64,000 nt of DNA from Nocardioides sp. B-3 (GCF_024703895.1 NZ_CP087968.1:1302001-1366000); one strand, 5' to 3'; numbered from the stretch's first letter, positions 20,024 through 29,724 are shown. Translations and numbers: made by a program. Notes: generated by a model from the sequence alone, not told the origin.

Positions 20024-20621
20024 ATGGACGACTCCACCGACCGCACCCTCGACGCCGTGGGACCACGTCTCAAGCAGCTGCGTCAGCGACGCGACATCAC
20101 CCTGAGCGGCCTCGCCGGCGAGACCGGCATCTCGACCAGCACGCTGTCCCGGCTGGAGGCGGGCCTGCGCCGACCCACGCTGGAGCAGCTGCTCCCCTCG
20201 CCCGCGCGTGCACGGCGTCACCCTCGACGAGCTCGTCGATGCCCCCGAGACCGGCGACCCCCGCATCAACCTGCGACCGATCCCGACCAGCGACGGCCGG
20301 ACGGTCCTGCCGCTGAGCCGCCGGCCCGGCGGCATCCGGGCCTACAAGTTCATCCTGCCGACCGGCCGCGACGACGCCGAGCCCGAGCTCCGCACGCACG
20401 AGGGCTACGACTGGGCCTTCGTCCTGAACGGTCGCCTCCGACTCGTCCTCGGAGAGCACGACCTGATCCTCGAGCCCGGCGAGGCCGCCGAGTTCGACAC
20501 CCGCACCCCGCACTGGTTCGGGGCCACCAGCTCAGGACCGGTCGAGTTCCTCAGCCCGGTCGGCAAGCAGGGCGAGCGTGCGCACGTGCGAGCCGCGCCG
20601 AAGTCACGAGGCAGCAGCTAG
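20024..20621 (+). CDS. XRE-family regulator with C-terminal cupin (one frameshift)
   Basis: An N-terminal helix-turn-helix (LKQLRQRRDITLSGLAGETG, then ISTSTLSRLEAGLRRPTLEQ) is joined to a cupin sensor (RTHEGYDWAFVLNGRLRLVL, LEPGEAAEFDTRTPHWFG). Proteins with this layout bind small ligands in the cupin and repress nearby genes. One extra C in CTCCCCTCG near 20196 breaks the frame; corrected length is 198 residues and the junction reads LLPRPRVHGVTLDELVD. The ATG at 20024 is favoured by the HTH position. Confidence 0.85.
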
Positions 20622-20743
20622 ACGGCAACCACTCGCCGTACAGAACCGTCAAGGCAACGCTCCTCCTCGCGCTACCGAACAGTCGGGGGCGTTCAGGGCC
20701 CGAGGACCCCCTGACTCTTCGGTAGCGTCAGCGTGCGCGGATG

Positions 20744-21013
20744 TCAGTGAGACTCGGTCTTGTCGAAGGGGTCGACCGGCAGGTCCTGCGGGTCCACGAT
20801 CGCGGGGTCCACGAACTGGTGCGCGTCGCCCATGAACGTGTGGACGAATCCGCACCGCACGCAGATCACACCCTCCGCCGACCGGTTGAGCCAGTCGAGG
20901 TCGAGGAACGTCATGCCCGTCGTGGTCATCTTGATCTCGCGACGCGCGAACATCAGGCCGCTGCAGACGTGGCAGGCGAGGAAGGTCTGGGTCGGTTTCA
21001 CGAAGACGTGCAC
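20744..21013 (-). CDS. Small zinc-ribbon-like protein
   Basis: The GTG at 21013 gives 89 residues starting VHVFVKPTQTFLACHVCSG. Two CxxC pairs, CHVC near residue 14 and CVRC near residue 53, are spaced as in a zinc ribbon. The segment between them contains MTFLDLDWLNRSAEG, and a hydrophilic tail DPQDLPVDPFDKTESH follows. There is no membrane segment. The function is unknown. Its start faces the MFS gene across 337 bp that carry a duplicated palindrome. Confidence 0.6.
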   Translation of the reverse strand: MHVFVKPTQTFLACHVCSGLMFARREIKMTTTGMTFLDLDWLNRSAEGVICVRCGFVHTFMGDAHQFVDPAIVDPQDLPVDPFDKTESH

Positions 21014-21116
21014 GACGCGAGCGTACGACGACAACGGTCCGAGCTTGCGTCTACTCGGACTCGTCGAGGCAGCCGTCACCTTCGTGGTGAGCGTGCCGGA
21101 GGCTGCCTACCTCCCC

Positions 21117-21247
21117 GATGGTGGCGGCACATTGCGAGCTTGGGCGCTATGACTCTGCAAGGTGCCGCCACCCCCGCGGGCGGCGGCGCTGATGGTGGCG
21201 GCAAATCGCGACTTCGGCCGGGCTGAACCTGCAAGGTGCCGCCACCA
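21117..21247. repeat. Palindromic element A: tandem 74-bp unit with two hairpins
   Basis: This lies in the 337-bp divergent region 21014-21350. GGTGGCGGCAC (21120-21130) pairs with GTGCCGCCACC (21162-21172), and TGGTGGCGGCA (21193-21203) with TGCCGCCACCA (21237-21247). Both hairpins contain CTGCAAGG on the 3' side, and the flanking 13- and 18-bp blocks recur at 74 bp. Arms are 11 bp and loops 31-33 nt. I see no gene in the rest of the gap. Confidence 0.75.
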
Positions 21248-21350
21248 CCGAGTCACCAAGGAAGCCTCTCGCCGGAAGATGGCCGTCGGGAGCCACTGGC
21301 CACAAAAACTCCGCGACGAATGTCGGCGTCACAGGGAAGAATGACCGGCG

Positions 21351-22759
21351 ATGACCATCACAGACTCGGGTCCGCGCCAGCGCTGGATCGACAAGGCCAA
21401 GCCGCCCTCCCCACTGGCAGGGCGATTGGCGACCCAGTCGCTCATGTTCGCGCTCGGCGAGGGCACGTTCATGACCGGGTCGGCTGTCTTCTTCACGCAG
21501 GTCGTGGGCCTGAGTGCCGCCCGGGTCGGCCTCGGCCTCACCATCGCGGGGTCTTCGGGTTCGTCATCGCCTATCCCCTCGGGCGCGTGGTCGACCGCGT
21601 GGGCGCCAAGAAGTGCTGGGCCATCAGCTCCGCCGGGCAGGCTGCGATGTTCGCGCTGTGGCCGTTCATCAACGACTTCACCGGCTACCTCATGATGGCG
21701 ATCGTCTTCGAGATGATCGGCGGGCTCGGCGGGGTCGCCCACGGCGCCTACACGATCGATGTGCTCCCGCCCAAGGAGCGCGTGACCTCGCGCGCCTACA
21801 TGTATTCCGCGCTCAACGTCGGCTTCACCCCAGGATCCGCCGTCGGCGGCATCGCGCTCGCCTTCGAGTCGATCACGCTGCTGCAGATGGTGCCGTGGTT
21901 CACCGCGGCGGTGTTCGTGGTCAACGCGTTCAGGATCGTGGGGCTCCCGGACGCCTCCCACGACCTGAAGACCAAGGAGGAGAAGAAGATCAGGATCGCC
22001 GGCCCCGGCCCGATGAAGAACGCCGGCTGGCTGCTCACCGAGTTCTTCGCCGGCACCCTGTGGACCAACCAGGTCATCCTCAACTTCGTCATCCCGCTGT
22101 GGCTGGTCGAAAAGACCGACGCCCCCAGGGTGGTGCTCGCCTTCCTCTTCGGCACCAACACGGTGATGTGCATCTTCCTGCCCCTCGCGGCCGCTCGCGG
22201 GGTCAAGGACACCCGGGTCTGCCGTGCGCTGATCCGCATCTCGACGGTCTTCTTCATCGTCTCCTGCGTGATCACCCTGTCCACGCACGAGTCCATCGGC
22301 TGGCTCACGATCGCGCTCTTCTTCGTCGGCCACGTCACGCTGACCGGCGCCGAGCTGTTCCTGTCCGCGGCCAGCTGGACCTTCGAGGCCGAGCTCATGG
22401 ACCCGCGGCGCCGCGGCGAATACCGGGGCGCCTCGGAGCTCGCCGGCACCCTCGGTCGGGTCTGGGCTCCGGCGCTCTACACGTTCCTCGCGATGAACTG
22501 GGGCGCCACCGGCTGGCTGATCATCGCCGCGATCGTCACCGTCGCAGCCGCCGGGCTGCATCCTTCCACCAAGATGGCCCGCGCCTTCCTCGAGCGGCAC
22601 GTGCCCGCCGACGTCCTCGCCGACGCGACCGCGTCGGGACCCGAGGAAGCAGCACCGGTCGGTCCGCCGACGGTGGAGCAGCCCGCCGAGCCGGGCGGGG
22701 TCAGCCCCCTGTCACAATCCATCGGTGGCACTCAACCCCTCCGTGGCAACAGCGACTGA
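21351..22759 (+). CDS. MFS transporter (one frameshift)
   Basis: A 469-residue protein with about 12 membrane helices, a typical length. It starts [20 protein letters not shown], and motif A-like [19 protein letters not shown] lies between helices 2 and 3. A charged central loop ([12 protein letters not shown]) separates the halves, and the C-terminal tail is soluble, rich in Ala/Pro/Glu. One missing G near 21550 (GCGGGGTCTTC) breaks the frame; adding it gives [15 protein letters not shown]. The substrate is unknown. The end overlaps the menA start by 35 bp, so the two are probably co-transcribed. Confidence 0.85.
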
Positions 22760-23628
22760 CTGGCTCGCCGGCGCCCGTCCCCGCACCCTGCCCGCTGCCG
22801 TCGCGCCCGTCCTGACGGGCACCGGCATTGCGGCGTACGTCGATGAGCCGGTCTGGTGGAAGGCCGCCCTCGCCCTCGTGGTCAGCCTCGCGCTGCAGGT
22901 GGCGGTCAACTACGCCAACGACTACTCCGACGGCATCCGCGGCACCGACGACGAGCGCGTCGGGCCGATGCGGCTGGTGGGCTCGGGTGCGGCCACACCG
23001 AAGGCCGTGAAGACCGCCGCGTTCCTCGCGTTCGGCGTCGCCGCCGTGGCCGGCCTCGTGCTCGCCGCCACGACCGCCCGGGTGGCTGGTCGCGGTCGGC
23101 GTGGTCTGCGTGCTGGCCGCGTGGTTCTACACCGGCGGCTCCAGGCCCTACGGCTACCTCGGGCTCGGCGAGGTGATGGTCTTCGTCTTCTTCGGGCTGG
23201 TCGCCGTCATCGGCACCACCTACGTCCAGACCGAGACCTTCGAGCTTCTTGCGCTGTATGCCGCAGTCGGCATCGGCGCCCTCGCGTGCGCGATCCTCGT
23301 GGTCAACAACCTGCGCGACATCCCCACCGACACGATCGCCGGCAAGCGCACGCTGGCCGTGGTGCTCGGCGACGAGCGGACGCGCTACCTCTACGCCTTC
23401 CTCGTCGGTGCGGCCGCCGTGGCCGTCGTGGCCGTCGCCGCCGCGTCGACTTGGTGGTGCCTGCTCGGGCTGGTGTTCGTGCTCCGACTGCTGCCGGCCC
23501 TGCGCACGGTCCTCGGCGGGGCCACCGGACTCGGCCTGATCCCGGTGCTGCAGCAGACCGGGATCGGGCAGCTGATCTGGGCGGTCCCGGTCGCCGTACC
23601 CCTCATTGTCCTGAACCTCGGTGGTTGA
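22725..23628 (+). CDS. menA: 1,4-Dihydroxy-2-naphthoate polyprenyltransferase (one frameshift)
   Basis: This integral membrane UbiA-family enzyme attaches the isoprenoid tail to DHNA. It has [20 protein letters not shown] at the N-terminus, the Mg-diphosphate motif [20 protein letters not shown] near residue 65, and the second Asp-rich motif [19 protein letters not shown]. One extra G in CCCGGGTGG near 23081 breaks the frame; corrected it reads [11 protein letters not shown] and the protein is 300 residues. The GTG at 22725 overlaps the MFS gene; a GTG at 22743 is possible. A small palindromic repeat covers its stop codon. Confidence 0.9.
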
Positions 23629-23660
23629 GGAAGGCCGAAGGCCTGTCACGAAACCGAGGT
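23615..23660. repeat. Nested hairpin repeat over the menA stop codon
   Basis: ACCTCGGT (23615-23622) pairs with ACCGAGGT (23653-23660), and inside it AGGCC (23632-23636) pairs with GGCCT (23640-23644). The GGTTGAG...AAACC core resembles the 19-bp palindrome embedded in resB at 27209-27227. It probably works as a terminator for menA, but its sequence suggests a copy of a dispersed repeat. Confidence 0.6.
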
Positions 23661-23676
23661 TGCCACGCTGGCTAGC

Positions 23677-24951
23677 GTGGACGCCGTGGACTACGACTTC
23701 GCGACCCTCGACCTCGCCGACGAGTCCGAGGCGGCTGTCGCACGCCGCCGGGGCTGGCTGGGCGCCGTGCAGCGCGGCTTCCACAGTGGGCGCCCGGACG
23801 AGGCGTTCGAGAAGCACTGGCTGACCCACGTGCGCGCCGACGACGTCGTGTGCGCCGGGGCCCGGCTGCCGGAGGGTGAGTTCGGCGCCGGCCCGGTCCC
23901 GGTCGCGACGTTCGCCCACTTCGACAAGACGCTCAACGCCGGGCACGAGCTGCTGCCGTTGCGGATGATCACCGACGTCACAACGAGCCCGGCCCACCGT
24001 CGCCGAGGGCTCGTACGCCGACTGATGGAGGACAACCTCGCGGACGCCGTGGCCTCCGGGATCCCGGTGGCGGCCCTCACCGCCAGCGAGGCGACGATCT
24101 ACGGCCGATGGGGCTTCGGGGCGGCGACCTTCGCCCAGAAGATCGAGGTCAACACCGGTCCCCGGTTCGGTTTGCGCGCCTTCGACGACCCGGGTCGGGT
24201 CGAGCTCATCGAGCCGCCCGAGTCATGGCCGATCGTGAGGGGTGTCTTCGACAAGTTCCACGTCGCGAATCGCGGGTCCGTCGACTGGCCGCAGTTCTAC
24301 GAGGTGCTGCACACGGGTGCGTTCGACTTCAACGAGGGCGGCCCGGACAAGAAGCTGCGCGGGGCCGTCCACCTCGACGGAGACGGAACGGTCGACGGCG
24401 TCGTGCTCTACAAGGCGGACGGTCAGGGCCGGGAACGCAAGATCGACGTCACCGAGATGATGGCGCTGACCACGACCGCCGGCCCGGCCCTGTGGAGCTT
24501 CCTCGGCGGCATCGACATGGCCCAGAAGGTGACCTTCGGTCTCGCGCACCCCGACGACCCGCTGCAGTGGGCGCTGACGGACATCAACGCCGTCAGCTAC
24601 ACGGCGAACAGCGAGTTCCTCTGGGTGCGCATCCTCGACGTCGAGCGCGCCCTGACCGCGCGACCGTGGGCGGTCGACGGTCGCGTGGTGCTGGAGGTGG
24701 AGGACGACCAGAGGCATGCCGCGGGCCGGTTCACCATCGTCAGCGAGGGCGGCCACGCCAAGGTGACGCGCACGGACGACGGTGCCGAGGTCCGGGTGAG
24801 CGCAGAGACGCTGGGGTCGCTCTACCTCGGCGGCGCCCACGTGTCGGCGCTGCGCCGGGCCGGTCGCGTGCAGGGCAGCGACGACGCGGTCACCCGGTTC
24901 GCGGCGATGGCGGACCTCGCCGTACCGCCGTACAACCTGACCGGCTTCTAG
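23677..24951 (+). CDS. eis: Eis-family GNAT N-acetyltransferase
   Basis: The intact 424-residue protein has the Eis layout: two GNAT lobes and an SCP2-like C-terminal domain. The acetyl-CoA site is MITDVTTSPAHRRRGLVRRL near residue 110, preceded by the long N-terminal GNAT strand set. ASEATIYGRWGFG follows it. The C-terminus ends PYNLTGF, and in Mycobacterium Eis the terminal carboxylate acts as general base. Known members acetylate aminoglycosides or lysine residues; the substrate here is unknown. The GTG at 23677 starts 17 bp after the menA 3' repeat. Confidence 0.85.
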   Translation: MDAVDYDFATLDLADESEAAVARRRGWLGAVQRGFHSGRPDEAFEKHWLTHVRADDVVCAGARLPEGEFGAGPVPVATFAHFDKTLNAGHELLPLRMITDVTTSPAHRRRGLVRRLMEDNLADAVASGIPVAALTASEATIYGRWGFGAATFAQKIEVNTGPRFGLRAFDDPGRVELIEPPESWPIVRGVFDKFHVANRGSVDWPQFYEVLHTGAFDFNEGGPDKKLRGAVHLDGDGTVDGVVLYKADGQGRERKIDVTEMMALTTTAGPALWSFLGGIDMAQKVTFGLAHPDDPLQWALTDINAVSYTANSEFLWVRILDVERALTARPWAVDGRVVLEVEDDQRHAAGRFTIVSEGGHAKVTRTDDGAEVRVSAETLGSLYLGGAHVSALRRAGRVQGSDDAVTRFAAMADLAVPPYNLTGF

Positions 24952-25220
24952 TCTCCCCGGTCTCGGTCTTCGCGCGCCTTGCGCTCCTCGAACTTCGAGG
25001 CGGCACGGGCGGCGCGCTCCTCGACCTTCTTGGCGAAGGCGATGCGCTGGCGGTTGAGCAGGAAGTAGGACAGCACGCCGGAGACGGCGAACGCGATGAC
25101 CAGCGGCCACAGCGCCGGCACGCGACCCTCGGTGAGCAGTGACCAGATCAGCGTGACGGTCAGCAGGCTGGCGACGAAGAGCAGGATGCGCAGCCCGGTG
25201 TAGACGGCGAATTCCTTCAC
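24948..25220 (-). CDS. DUF4229 two-helix membrane protein
   Basis: The intact 90-residue protein starts MKEFAVYTGLRILLFVASLL, has a second helix PALWPLVIAFAVSGVLSYFLL, and ends in a highly charged tail (KKVEERAARAASKFEERKAR). This is the actinobacterial DUF4229 pattern, of unknown role. Its start overlaps the ccsB stop by 4 bp (ATGA), so it is the last gene of the cytochrome c maturation operon and may help that complex. Its stop overlaps the eis stop on the other strand. Confidence 0.8.
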   Translation of the reverse strand: MKEFAVYTGLRILLFVASLLTVTLIWSLLTEGRVPALWPLVIAFAVSGVLSYFLLNRQRIAFAKKVEERAARAASKFEERKAREDRDRGD

Positions 25221-26137
25221 AGGGGTGCCTCCATGGACGTGGTGGTGGTGTCAGCCGCGTAGGAGTGCTGGCTGGTGGAGCTGAAGAAGTTGATGCCGAT
25301 GAAGTTGAACCACAGCGTCGCGAGCCCGACGAGGGCGACGATCGCGGCGTTGCGACCCTTCCAGCCGGCGGTCGCGCGGGCGTGGAGGTAGGCGGCGTAG
25401 ACGACCCGGGTGATGAAGGCCCACACCTCCTTGGGGTCCCAGTTCCAGTAGGAAGACCACGCCCGGTGGGCCCAGATCGGCCCGGTGATGAGCACCGCGA
25501 AGGTCCACACCGGGAAGCCGAAGGCGTGCATGCGGTAGGAGATCCGGTCGAGCGAGGTGACGCCGGGGAGCCGGGCGAGGTAGCCGCGCTCGGCGGTCGA
25601 GCGCTCCTTGAGGAGGTAGAGCACCGATGCGATGCCGCCGAGGGTGAAGGCACCGGTCGCGATCACGGCGGAGACCACGTGGATCACCAGCCACGGCGAG
25701 TAGAGCGCCTCGGTCAGCGGCGCGACCGGGTCGTAGAGCCAGATGACCGCGAGCATCATCATCGACAGCACGAAGGCGACCACGAGCGGGCCCATCCAGT
25801 CCAGCGCGAAGCGACGCAGGAAGAGGAGGTAGAGCAGGCCGACGAAGAACGTGCCGGAGAGCGTGAACTCGTACATGTTGCCCCACGGCACCCGGTTGGG
25901 GTCCGCGGCCATCCCGCGCGCGAGCAGGGCGACGAAGTGCACGCCCACGCCGATGACGGTGAGGAGTACGGCGAGGCGCGCGGCCATCGCCGCACGACCC
26001 GTCGTGACCTCGACGTCGGCCGGCAGCTTGCGCAGCGCCGCCCACTGGACGAGGTGCGCGAGCAGGGCCAGGAAGTAGACGACCCCACTGGCCGCGACCG
26101 CCCGGTTGCTCAGCGCTTCCCACGATGCGTTTGTCAC
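25217..26137 (-). CDS. ccsB: Cytochrome c biogenesis protein CcsB/ResC
   Basis: The intact 306-residue polytopic protein has about eight membrane helices. It carries the heme-handling tryptophan-rich motif WSSYWNWDPKEVWAF near residue 240 and conserved histidines in VIHVVSAVIATGAF and in RMHAFGFPVWTFAV. With ResB it exports heme and ligates it to apocytochrome c outside the membrane (System II). The ATG overlaps the resB stop (ATGA at 26134-26137). Being intact, it anchors the frame of this operon. Confidence 0.95.
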   Translation of the reverse strand: MTNASWEALSNRAVAASGVVYFLALLAHLVQWAALRKLPADVEVTTGRAAMAARLAVLLTVIGVGVHFVALLARGMAADPNRVPWGNMYEFTLSGTFFVGLLYLLFLRRFALDWMGPLVVAFVLSMMMLAVIWLYDPVAPLTEALYSPWLVIHVVSAVIATGAFTLGGIASVLYLLKERSTAERGYLARLPGVTSLDRISYRMHAFGFPVWTFAVLITGPIWAHRAWSSYWNWDPKEVWAFITRVVYAAYLHARATAGWKGRNAAIVALVGLATLWFNFIGINFFSSTSQHSYAADTTTTSMEAPL

Positions 26138-27738
26138 TGCTTTTCCTTGTCTGTGGTCTTCAGCGACTCCATGATCGCGGCGAGCTCGAGCTCGCCGCGC
26201 TCGGGGTCGCCGCCGTTGCTCCGGTCGAGGGCGCCGAGATCAATGAGCGTCTCGCCGTCGTCGGACCGCCTGACCCGCACCCACACGCGGCGCGGGCGGA
26301 TGAAGAGAGAGCCGAGCAGGCCGACCAGCGCCATCACGACGCCGGCCAGCGCGACCAGCTTGCCGGGGGTGCGGCTGATCTGGATCTTGTTCCAGCGCTC
26401 GATGCCGTCGAAGGTGACATTCCCCGGGCCGTCCGGCAGGTCGATGGAATCGCCTTCGCGCATGTCGAGGCGGAAGGGCTTGCCGTCGGCCTTCACGACC
26501 TGCTCGGTGTTGCTCTTGTCGAGGACGTAGATCGACTCGCCCGTGTTCACCTCACCGGTGAAGACCGACAGCGAGAGCAGCGGGTTGACCAGGTCCCCGA
26601 AGCTGGAGCGCGGCAGCCCGTCGCCCAGAGCGAACGTCGGGTAGAAGTCGCCCTCCAGCCCGATCTGGGCAGGCTCTGCGAAGGCGGCCTTCACGACGCC
26701 GAACGACGCGAACGTCTGGTCGACCGGCAGGAAGACGGTCGGCCCGCTGTAGGCCACGTCGCCGTTGCCGTCACGCACGGTGATGACGGGCGCATACCCG
26801 TGACCGATCAGGAACACCTCGGTGCTGCCGATGGTCAGCGGGTGGTTGACCTTCAGGTCGTACTCCTTGACCTCGGAGTCGGGCGTCTCCCCGGTAGTCG
26901 AGCGTGCTGACGAACTTGCGCGCCATGCCCGCCCGCGGCCCCTCGGTCAGCCAGTCGACCCGGAAGTCCTTGACCGTGAACGAGAAGGGCTCGAGGTCCT
27001 CGCCCTTGAACAGGCTGCCCGGCACGAAGTCGTCGTACTGCGTGAGGTCGTTGGAGAAGCCCTTGCCCTCGATCACGATCACGCCGCCCTTGTAGCCGTA
27101 CAGCCCGCCGACCGCGAAGCCGACCAGCACCACCAGCACGGACAGGTGGAAGACGAGGTTGCCGGCCTCGCGCAGGTAGCCCTTCTCGGCGGAGACCCAT
27201 GGGTCGTCGGTTGAGCCTGTCGAAACCACGACTCGGTAGCGGCGCCGCTTCAGCTCCGCCGCTGCCCGCTCGAGCACGTCGTCGGGAGCGTCTTCTGTCG
27301 TGTACGTCGCGTGCTCGGGCAGCCTCGACAGGTGCCGCGGCGCCTTGGGGGCTCGGCCCGCAGCGCCCGCCAGTAGACGGCGGTGCGGGGCACGATGCAG
27401 CCGACGAGCGAGATCATCAGCAGGATGTAGATGGCCGAGAACCACGGGGAGTCGTAGACCGAGAACAGGCCGAGCTTCTCGTACACCGGGGTCAGCTTCG
27501 GGTGCGCGTCCTGCCAGCGCGAGGCACCGAGCGAGTCGACGTCCTCCTGCGGCACGATCGAGCCGGGGATGGCGGCCAGCGCCGAGGAGCAGCAGCAGCA
27601 CCAGCGCCGTACGCATCGACGTGACCTGGGCGCCACATCCAGCGACCGAGCTCGCGCGTTCATGTCGGTCGGCATCGGGGTTGCCTGCCGGTCGCGGCCT
27701 CCGGTGTCCTTCACCTCGGGTTCGCTTCGGTCGCTCAC
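26134..27738 (-). CDS. resB: Cytochrome c biogenesis protein ResB (about five frameshifts)
   Basis: The protein has N-terminal helices (TSMRTALVLLLLLALAAIPG, SIVPQEDVDSLG), WFSAIYILLMISLVGCIVPR, a large extracytoplasmic domain (FSNDLTQYDDFVPGSLFKGE, FLIGHGYAPVITVRDGNGD) and a last helix KLVALAGVVMALVGLLGSLF. It partners CcsB in heme delivery to cytochrome c. Indels near 27655, 27636, 27583, 27357 (a lost C) and 26896 are needed; net correction gives about 533 residues, normal for ResB. The GTG at 27738 overlaps the ccdA stop (GTGA) and reads VSDRSEPEV, which derives from a short repeat. A 19-bp palindromic repeat is embedded in frame as STGSTD. Confidence 0.85.
27203..27232. repeat. Palindromic repeat inserted in resB coding sequence
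   Basis: GGTT-GAGCCTGTCGA-AACC (27209-27227) has outer arms GTCGT/ACGAC and keeps the resB frame open, adding about VVVSTGSTDD between RYR and PWVSAEKG. Family proteins need no such segment. It resembles the palindrome at the end of menA. From memory, strings like GGTTTCGACAGGCTCAACC are dispersed in actinobacterial genomes. Confidence 0.55.
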
Positions 27739-28490
27739 ACCGCGACCTCGAAGTCGCTGATCAGCCTGATCTGCAGCCACTGCACGACCCAGTCCCAGGC
27801 GCCGGTCACGAGCAGGACGCCGATCAGCACGAGCATCAGGCCGCCGATCCGGGTGACCCACTGCTGGTGACGCCGCACCACCGCGAAGGCGGACAGGGCG
27901 CGACGGTAGGCCAGCGCCGCGAAGATGAACGGGAGGCCGAGACCGAGCGCGTAGACGGCCGAGAGGAGGGCGCCGCGCGCGGCTGTCGCCTCCTGTGCCG
28001 ACAGGCTGAAGATGACGCCCAGTGTCGGGCCGACGCACGGGGTCCAGCCGAGGCCGAACAGGAAGCCGAGGAACGGCGCGGCCACGAGTCCGACGGCCGG
28101 CACCTTGTGGAAGCGCACCTCACGCTGGAGCAGCGGCACCGAGCCGATGAACGCCAGCCCCATCAGGATCACGAAGACGCCGAGCACGACATTGAGCTGT
28201 TGCACGTGCGCCGACAGCCAGACGCCGAACTGGCCGGTGATCGCACCCGGGGCCACGAACACGACCGCGAAGCCGAGCACGAACAGCACCGAGCCGGCGA
28301 GCATCCGGCCGCGGCCGTGGCGTCCCTCGGCGAGGTCGGCGCCGGAGATGCCGGTGGCGTAGGACAGATAGCCCGGGAGCATCGGGATCACGCACGGTGA
28401 GAAGAAGGAGACGAGGCCAGCCAGCAGGGCGACCGGAAGAGCCAGCAGGAGCGAGCCAGAGGCCGCGGTCTCCCGGAACAGATCACCCAC
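27735..28490 (-). CDS. ccdA: Cytochrome c biogenesis protein CcdA
   Basis: The intact 251-residue protein has six membrane helices and the two redox cysteines of the family, in VSFFSPCVIPMLPGYL and FGLGWTPCVGPTLGV. It carries electrons across the membrane to keep the CxxCH of apocytochrome c reduced. The TlpA-like thioredoxin upstream is its natural partner. The GTG at 28490 overlaps the tlpA end by 8 bp; a TTG at 28499 is also possible. Confidence 0.93.
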   Translation of the reverse strand: MGDLFRETAASGSLLLALPVALLAGLVSFFSPCVIPMLPGYLSYATGISGADLAEGRHGRGRMLAGSVLFVLGFAVVFVAPGAITGQFGVWLSAHVQQLNVVLGVFVILMGLAFIGSVPLLQREVRFHKVPAVGLVAAPFLGFLFGLGWTPCVGPTLGVIFSLSAQEATAARGALLSAVYALGLGLPFIFAALAYRRALSAFAVVRRHQQWVTRIGGLMLVLIGVLLVTGAWDWVVQWLQIRLISDFEVAV

Positions 28491-29050
28491 CGGATTCAAC
28501 CTCGAGTTCCTCGACCACGTCCACCGGGGTGCCGACCGACGGCAGCGCACCGAAGATCGCGGCGGCGATCCGGCCCTCCTCGTCGAGCACGAACGTCGTC
28601 GGCGGCGACCGAACCGGCACCACCTCGGAGAAGGAGAGCAGCGCCTTGCTGTCGGGGTCGTAGATCGACGGGTAGGGCACATCGTAGGAACGCACGAAGG
28701 CCTGCGCGTTCTCCGCGGACGTCTCCCGGATGTTGATGCCGACGAAGTCCGCGGTGTCCGCGAGCTGCTCGGCCGCTTCCACCAGGTCAGGTTGTTCGGC
28801 CACGCACGGCGAGCACCACGAGCCCCAGACGTTGACCACGACGAGGCGGCCACGATGGTCGGCGAACGAGATCTCGTTGCCGTCCGGGTCGTCGCCGGTG
28901 ACGTCGATGGGCTTCTCCCGCGCCGCCGCCGGGATCTGGGTGACGGTCCCGTCCCGGGGAGATGTAGCCCTTGTCGCCGGTGCCCTCGAGCGAGGAGCAG
29001 CCGGTCGTGAGGACAGCGAGAAGGACGAGCAGCGAGACGAGCTTGGTCAC
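28483..29050 (-). CDS. resA: TlpA/ResA-like thioredoxin lipoprotein (one frameshift)
   Basis: A lipoprotein signal [20 protein letters not shown] (lipobox LTTGC) precedes a thioredoxin fold with the redox motif VWGSWCSPCVAEQPDLV near residue 82 and a cis-proline in RSPPTTFVLDEEG. It reduces apocytochrome c thiols outside the membrane using electrons from CcdA. One extra C in TCCCCGGGACGGG near 28960 breaks the frame; corrected length is 188 residues. The GTG at 29050 overlaps the stop of the phosphatase gene (GTGA). Confidence 0.9.
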
Positions 29051-29724
29051 GGGCGGTCTTCCGGCTTGGCACCGCCGGCGGAGAAGGGCGCCGAGCGGTC
29101 GCCGACCGGGATCAGGTCGCCGGCCGGCTCGGAGTAGACGACCTGCGTCAACCGGTCGCCGTCGAAGTGCAGCGAGGTGACGGAGCAGAGCGTGCACTGG
29201 CGGCTCTTGGGGTGGTGGAGGTAGGACTTCTTCTCCACGAAGAGCCGCGTCGTCCAGATCGGCAGCTGGTGGCTCACGATCACGGCTTCGTGCCCGCGGG
29301 ACGCCTCGCGCGCGTCGTCGACGGCCGCCATCATCCGGGCCGCGATATCGTCGTAGGGCTCGCCCCATGACGGCTTCAGCGGGTTGTAGAGGTGCCTGAG
29401 CAGGGCAGGGTTCTTGAGGAACGTCTTCGCGCCCCCGCCGAAGCTGACGCCCTCGAACTTGTTGGCCGACTCGATCACCCGCGGGTCGAGGAGCGGCGTG
29501 AGCCCGCGGGCGGCGGCAAGCGGCGCGGCCGTCTCCTGCGCACGCTCCAGCGGCGACGTACGGAGGTGGACGATGTCGCGGTCTCCCAGCGCGGAGCCGA
29601 TGCGCTCGGCCATCGTGCGGCCGAGGTCAGAGAGGTGGAAGCCGTCGCGGCGGCCGTAGAGGACGCCCTCGGGGTTGTGCACCTCGCCATGGCGGAGCAG
29701 GTGGACAACAGTCTTGTCACTCAT
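29047..29724 (-). CDS. Histidine phosphatase (phosphoglycerate-mutase-like)
   Basis: The intact 225-residue protein starts [20 protein letters not shown], with the catalytic [17 protein letters not shown] and the second catalytic histidine in [14 protein letters not shown] follow. Such enzymes dephosphorylate small metabolites; the actual substrate cannot be told. It lies between hemL and the thioredoxin gene of the cytochrome c operon, as often in actinobacteria. Its start codon is inside a perfect 10-bp hairpin, which could restrain translation. Confidence 0.85.
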   Translation of the reverse strand: MSDKTVVHLLRHGEVHNPEGVLYGRRDGFHLSDLGRTMAERIGSALGDRDIVHLRTSPLERAQETAAPLAAARGLTPLLDPRVIESANKFEGVSFGGGAKTFLKNPALLRHLYNPLKPSWGEPYDDIAARMMAAVDDAREASRGHEAVIVSHQLPIWTTRLFVEKKSYLHHPKSRQCTLCSVTSLHFDGDRLTQVVYSEPAGDLIPVGDRSAPFSAGGAKPEDRP

